From Paraburkholderia sejongensis (lineage in GTDB: Bacteria > Pseudomonadota > Gammaproteobacteria > Burkholderiales > Burkholderiaceae), in NCBI RefSeq assembly GCF_020880815.1, contig NZ_JAJITD010000009.1:124001-188000 (forward strand): DNA of 64,000 bases. Reading direction: 5' to 3'. Positions 60,383 to 64,000 of the stretch are shown here, one piece after another. A model generated the notes under the pieces. The model saw nothing but the letters and a program-made list of their open reading frames with translations, ran no database searches and was not told the origin of the DNA. Each line of letters opens with the position of its first letter. Positions within the stretch are counted from its first letter, which is position 1. The translations under genes were made by a program, and so were the position numbers.

Positions 60383-61573
60383 TCACTGCGGCAGATACCG
60401 CTCGACCAGCCGCGCCCAGAACGCCGCGCCGATCGGCAGGCTCTGGTCGTTGAAGTCGTAGTGCGGGTTGTGCACCATGCAGCCGTCCTCGCCCACCCCA
60501 TTGCCGATCCGCAGGAACGTGCCCGGCCGCTTCTGCAACATGAACGCGAAGTCCTCGCTGCCCATCAGGATGTCGGTCTGCTCGACCACCCGCGCATCGC
60601 CGACCAGTTCGCGCGCGACCTGCACCGCGAAATCCGTTTCGGCGTCCGTATTAATGACGACCGGATAGCCTTCGATGTACTCGACCCGCGCGCTGCCGCC
60701 ATAGCTCTGCGCCTGGCTTTCGGCCAGCTCGGTGATGCGCTTTTTCAGCAGCGCGCGCACCTCGGGGCTGAACGAACGCACGCTCAGTTCGAGCCGCGCG
60801 CTGCTGGAGATCACGTTGTTCGCGGTGCCCGCGTGCATCGAGCCGACCGTCACCACCGCCGGCTGCGACGGATCGACGTTGCGCGCGACGATCGTCTGCA
60901 ACGCCATCACGATGCTCGCGGCGATTACCACCGGATCGACGGTCAGTTGCGGCCGCGCCGCGTGCCCGCCGACGCCTTCGATCGTGATGATCGCCTTGTC
61001 GCCGGCCGACATGAACGGCCCCTTGCGGAACAGCAGCGTGCCCGGCTCCGCGCCCGGATGGTTGTGCAGGCCGAACACCGCGTCGCACGGAAAGCGCTCG
61101 AACAGCCCGTCTTCGATCATCTTCAGCGCGCCGCTGTCGATCCCGCTTTCCTCGGCGGGCTGGAAATACAGATGCACGGTGCCGGAAAAATGACGCGTCG
61201 CCGCGAGCCGTTGCGCGGCGCCGAGCAGGATCGTCGTGTGGCCGTCGTGGCCGCATGCGTGCATCTTGCCGTGCGTGCCGCTCGCATACGGCAGCCCGGT
61301 CTCCTCGATGATCGGCAGCGCGTCCATGTCCGCGCGAATGCCGATACTGCGCTTGCCGTCGCCGGCCTTCAGCGTACCGACCACGCCGGTCTTGCCGACC
61401 CCGCGCGTCACCTGCCAGCCCCATTGTTCGAGCTTTTCCGCGACCAGCGCGGCGGTCCGCACTTCCTCGTACGCGAGTTCCGGATGATGGTGGATGTGGT
61501 GGCGAATCTCGCGCAGGCTCGCGGCGGCGGGTTCCAGATCGGACACTTCGGTCAAACGCGGGGCTTCTTTCAT
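60383..61573 (-). CDS. M20 family amidohydrolase (hippurate hydrolase-like)
   Basis: 396 aa. IRHHIHHHPELAYEEVRTA, HGKMHACGHDGHTTILLGAA (metal ligands), FQPAEESGIDSGALKMI (catalytic and metal Glu) and MGSEDFAFML are the M20D carboxypeptidase/amidohydrolase motifs. Substrates are N-acyl amino acids such as hippurate or auxin conjugates. ATG 61573 gives the family N-terminus. Divergent from a LysR regulator, 186 bp apart, the usual arrangement of a regulated hydrolase. Confidence 0.9.
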   Translation of the reverse strand: MKEAPRLTEVSDLEPAAASLREIRHHIHHHPELAYEEVRTAALVAEKLEQWGWQVTRGVGKTGVVGTLKAGDGKRSIGIRADMDALPIIEETGLPYASGTHGKMHACGHDGHTTILLGAAQRLAATRHFSGTVHLYFQPAEESGIDSGALKMIEDGLFERFPCDAVFGLHNHPGAEPGTLLFRKGPFMSAGDKAIITIEGVGGHAARPQLTVDPVVIAASIVMALQTIVARNVDPSQPAVVTVGSMHAGTANNVISSSARLELSVRSFSPEVRALLKKRITELAESQAQSYGGSARVEYIEGYPVVINTDAETDFAVQVARELVGDARVVEQTDILMGSEDFAFMLQKRPGTFLRIGNGVGEDGCMVHNPHYDFNDQSLPIGAAFWARLVERYLPQ

Positions 61574-61759
61574 CGGGGGACGGGCTCCAGTAGGTTCGCC
61601 GGCCGGGCACAACGCGACGCTGAAACGAGGCTGCGCGGCGCGGCGACCGGCGGTAACAGAATGTATGCAAGGTGGCCCACTATATCGACGCGATCCCGTT
61701 CAAATAAGATGCTATTTTTTTCACCCTGATTAACAGCTCTTATCTCGGGGAATACCCTC

Positions 61760-62668
61760 ATGAAGCTGCAGCAATTGCAGGCCTTCGTGGCCGCCGCGCA
61801 TCACCGCAGCCTGCGCGCCGCCGCGCGCGAACTCGGCGTCACGCAGCCGGCCGTTACCCATACGATCCGCGAGCTGGAAAGCGCGCTGAATGCCGAACTG
61901 ATGGTGCGTAGCGTGCGCGGCATCGAGCTGACCGCGTGCGGGCTCGCGCTGCTGCCGCGCGCCGAGCAGTTGCTCGGCGACATGCGGCGCACGGTCGAAG
62001 CGGTCGAACAGGTGAAGGGAGAGATGGCCGGCAAGGTCAGCGTCGGCACGATGCCGTCGCTCGCGCTGACGGTGCTGCCGCATGCGGTGTCGAGCTTTCG
62101 CGAGCGGATGCCGCTGGTGAGTTTGCATCTGGAAGAAGTGACGGTGCCCGATGCGCTCGCGCGGCTGCGCAACGGCGCGCTCGATCTCGCGGCGATCCAT
62201 CATGTGCAGGCGCTCGATCCCGACCTCGTGCAGGTGCCGCTGTACTCGACGCAGTTCGTCGTGACGATGCGCGCCGGCCATCCGCTCGCGCACGTCACGC
62301 GGCTGTCCGAGCTGCTCGACGCCGAGTGGATCGTCACGGTCGGCGCCGATCATTTCCCGCACAGCGTGATGATGGCGATGTTCGGCGCGCATGGGCTGCC
62401 GGTGCCGAAGCGGCTGCTGCGCGCGCCGTCGTCGTTCGCGGTGACGCTCGGGCTGGTGTCGCAGACCGACGTGATCAGCTGCTTCACGCGGCCGCTCGCG
62501 CAGCGGGTCGCGCCGCTAGGAATCCGCGTCGCGCCGATCGAGGACGCCCTACCGAACTACGATCTGAGCATCATCTCGCGACGCGATCTGCTGCCGACGC
62601 CGGCCGTGCAGCAGTTCGTCGCGTGTTTGCGGCAGGTGACGCGCGAGAGGATCGGCGCGGTGCAGTAA
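61760..62668 (+). CDS. LysR-family regulator
   Basis: 302 aa. MKLQQLQAFVAAAHHRSLRAAARELGVTQPAVTHTIRELESALNAELMVRSVRGIELT is the LysR DNA-binding domain, followed by a full effector-binding domain (VSVGTMPSLALTVLPHAVSSF). Divergent from the M20 amidohydrolase, which it probably activates when its substrate is present. Downstream is phnN on the opposite strand. Confidence 0.9.
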   Translation: MKLQQLQAFVAAAHHRSLRAAARELGVTQPAVTHTIRELESALNAELMVRSVRGIELTACGLALLPRAEQLLGDMRRTVEAVEQVKGEMAGKVSVGTMPSLALTVLPHAVSSFRERMPLVSLHLEEVTVPDALARLRNGALDLAAIHHVQALDPDLVQVPLYSTQFVVTMRAGHPLAHVTRLSELLDAEWIVTVGADHFPHSVMMAMFGAHGLPVPKRLLRAPSSFAVTLGLVSQTDVISCFTRPLAQRVAPLGIRVAPIEDALPNYDLSIISRRDLLPTPAVQQFVACLRQVTRERIGAVQ

Positions 62669-62713
62669 GCGCGCGATGCGACGCAGCCGGCGCGTGACGG
62701 GTGGCGTGACGCG

Positions 62714-63265
62714 CTAGACGCTCAGCGGCTCCTTGAGCGCCGCGATCAACGCGTGCCCCGCTTCTTCGAGCGCGCCGGAATTGTCGATCGACGTGCAACG
62801 CACGCCGGCGGGCAACGCGAACGGCGCCTGCCGCGCGAGCCGCGCGGCGACCTGCTGCGCCGATTCGCGCGCTCGCGCGCCGAGCCGCGCTTCGCGGATA
62901 TGCGGCGCGGCATTCACATGCACCACTTCCGCCCGCGGATAACGCGCGAGCGCATGCGGCAGATATTGCCGCGAACCGTTGACGACCACCGAGCAGCCGC
63001 GCGCGAGCCAGCCGTCGAGTTCGATGCCGATCCCGTAACGCAGCGCATGACTCGACCATTCGAGCGCGAACAGGCCGAGCACCGAGCGTGCGGCGAACTC
63101 CTCGACGCTCAGCGCGACGTGCGCTTCGCCATTGCCGCTCGGCCGCGTGATATAGCGATGCGCGAACAGGATCGGCTCGCCGGCGAGGCGCGTGCGCGCG
63201 AACGACAGCAGCGCGTCCTTGCCCGCGCCCGATGGCCCCATCACGTAGATCAAACGTCCTGCCAT
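62714..63265 (-). CDS. phnN: Ribose 1,5-bisphosphokinase
   Basis: 183 aa P-loop kinase of the guanylate-kinase-like group: GPSGAGKD (residues 10-17), HRYITRPSGNGEAHVALSVEEFAA and VVVNGSRQYLPHALARYP are hallmarks of PhnN, which makes 5-phosphoribosyl 1-diphosphate in phosphonate breakdown. No other phn genes are in the window; isolated phnN is common in this group. Confidence 0.9.
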   Translation of the reverse strand: MAGRLIYVMGPSGAGKDALLSFARTRLAGEPILFAHRYITRPSGNGEAHVALSVEEFAARSVLGLFALEWSSHALRYGIGIELDGWLARGCSVVVNGSRQYLPHALARYPRAEVVHVNAAPHIREARLGARARESAQQVAARLARQAPFALPAGVRCTSIDNSGALEEAGHALIAALKEPLSV

Positions 63266-63341
63266 TGCCGGCCCACCTCCTTGTGATTTGCGTCGTTGCT
63301 GGATTCGCTACCGGCTACGCGCTACTCGCGCGGCGCGTCGC

Positions 63342-64000
63342 TTACGCGGTCGGCTCCGCCTCGCGGCCCTCGTCCGCGTCCGCCGCGTCGCTCGCGTCCC
63401 TCGCGTCCGTCGCGGCGCGCACCTCGGCGACACCGGCCCGGGCGGCCGCTTCGGCGGCTTCGGCCTGCTCGCGCAGTCGCGCGGCGAGCAGGTCGCGGTA
63501 GCGCAGATACGCGCAGCGCCCGCCCGATTTCGCCGCGTACATCGCCGCGTCCGCGTTCAGCAGCAGCTCTTCGGCATTGCCGCTGTCGTGCGGGAATTCG
63601 CTGATGCCGATGCTCGCGCCGACCGTCATGCTGTTGCCGTCGAGCGTCAGCGTTTCGTTGAGCGCGTCCATGATACGCGTGGCGATCGCCGGCATCACCT
63701 GCGCCGCGCGCGCGCCTTCGATCAGAACGATGAATTCGTCGCCGCCGAGCCGCGCGACCACGTCGCCGGCATCGAGCACGTCCCGCAGACGGCGCGCGAC
63801 CGCGACCAGCACCTTGTCGCCGACCGAGTGGCCGAACTGGTCGTTGATCTGCTTGAAGCGGTCGAGGTCGACGAACAGCACCGCGAGTTCCTCGCGGCCG
63901 CGCCGCGCGTCGTCGATCGCGCGTTCGAGCTTGCGCATGAACAGCATGCGGTTCGGCAAGCCGGTCAGCACGTCGTGGGTGGCCAGATATTCGAGGTCGC
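63342..64000 (-). CDS. GGDEF-domain protein, N-terminal part cut off by window edge
   Basis: The visible ~219 residues run from DLEYLATHDVLTGLPNRMLFM through a GGDEF domain (LGGDEFIVLIEG; catalytic motif intact) and end in an Ala/Glu/Asp-rich tail of ~40 residues. The I-site position reads DxxD instead of RxxD, so product inhibition is probably absent. Diguanylate cyclase; its sensor domain lies beyond the right edge. Just downstream (76 bp), on the same strand, is phnN. Confidence 0.88.
   Translation of the reverse strand, partial: DLEYLATHDVLTGLPNRMLFMRKLERAIDDARRGREELAVLFVDLDRFKQINDQFGHSVGDKVLVAVARRLRDVLDAGDVVARLGGDEFIVLIEGARAAQVMPAIATRIMDALNETLTLDGNSMTVGASIGISEFPHDSGNAEELLLNADAAMYAAKSGGRCAYLRYRDLLAARLREQAEAAEAAARAGVAEVRAATDARDASDAADADEGREAEPTA

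Overview
The window is GC-rich with strong third-position G/C bias and long antisense shadow frames. Its gene content (SulP and LysE transporters, a pcaF thiolase, PhnN, many LysR/IclR/GntR regulators, a dmeRF metal-efflux pair, and a denD/otn/ltnD acid-sugar cluster) fits a soil or plant-associated betaproteobacterium of Burkholderia sensu lato, most likely Paraburkholderia. That assignment is inference from protein character; no rRNA or tRNA gene was found. Most of the window reads as chromosomal accessory and catabolic DNA. There is no phage, transposase, CRISPR array or replication origin.

Layout. 1-4770 (minus): the end of a tripartite RND efflux operon (transporter, membrane fusion protein, truncated outer-membrane lipoprotein). 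5223-7586: hybrid PAS histidine kinase with two receivers, facing away from the efflux operon across a control region with a 13-bp inverted repeat. 7696-10062: LysE exporter and SulP transporter, convergent. 10533-17555 (minus): a beta-glucoside operon (GH1 glucosidase, binding protein, two permeases, ATPase, LacI repressor) with a perfect LacI-type operator upstream at 17650. 17806-26417: single genes (DHFR-like reductase, BON protein, cysteine-less AhpD-like protein, XRE regulator, DUF2252, DUF4239, secreted protein, FtrA-like regulator with rhodanese). 26418-33877: an accessory stretch of visibly different base use with a gene-poor, possibly repetitive segment, an APC permease, two divergent LuxR-type regulators, a frameshifted beta-propeller gene, a DUF3182 ATP-grasp-like protein and an alpha/beta hydrolase. 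34020-37098: MHYT-GGDEF-EAL protein and a membrane protein.

37195-39834: a dapA-like gene and, divergent from it, an aspartate carbamoyltransferase with a fused N-terminal helix-turn-helix. Its promoter carries a palindrome (TACGC-N3-GCGTA) on the -10 element, and the same palindrome recurs inside the gene exactly at the junction of the two domains. This is the most striking signal in the window and suggests a self-regulating pyrimidine enzyme. 39893-51958: esterase, nitroreductase, small membrane protein, quinone reductase with divergent LysR, aldo/keto reductase with divergent LysR, a receiver/histidine-kinase pair, GNAT protein, a cysteine-pair repeat protein with a Val/Pro-rich tail, and dmeR-dmeF with an operator covering the ribosome-binding site.

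52093-59260 (minus): pcaF with an IclR-type operator, then a complete tetronate cluster (GntR regulator, ltnD, otnK, otnC, otnI, denD) able to take L-threonate and D-erythronate to dihydroxyacetone phosphate. 59519-64000: IclR regulator, M20 amidohydrolase with divergent LysR, phnN, and the C-terminal part of a GGDEF protein running off the edge.
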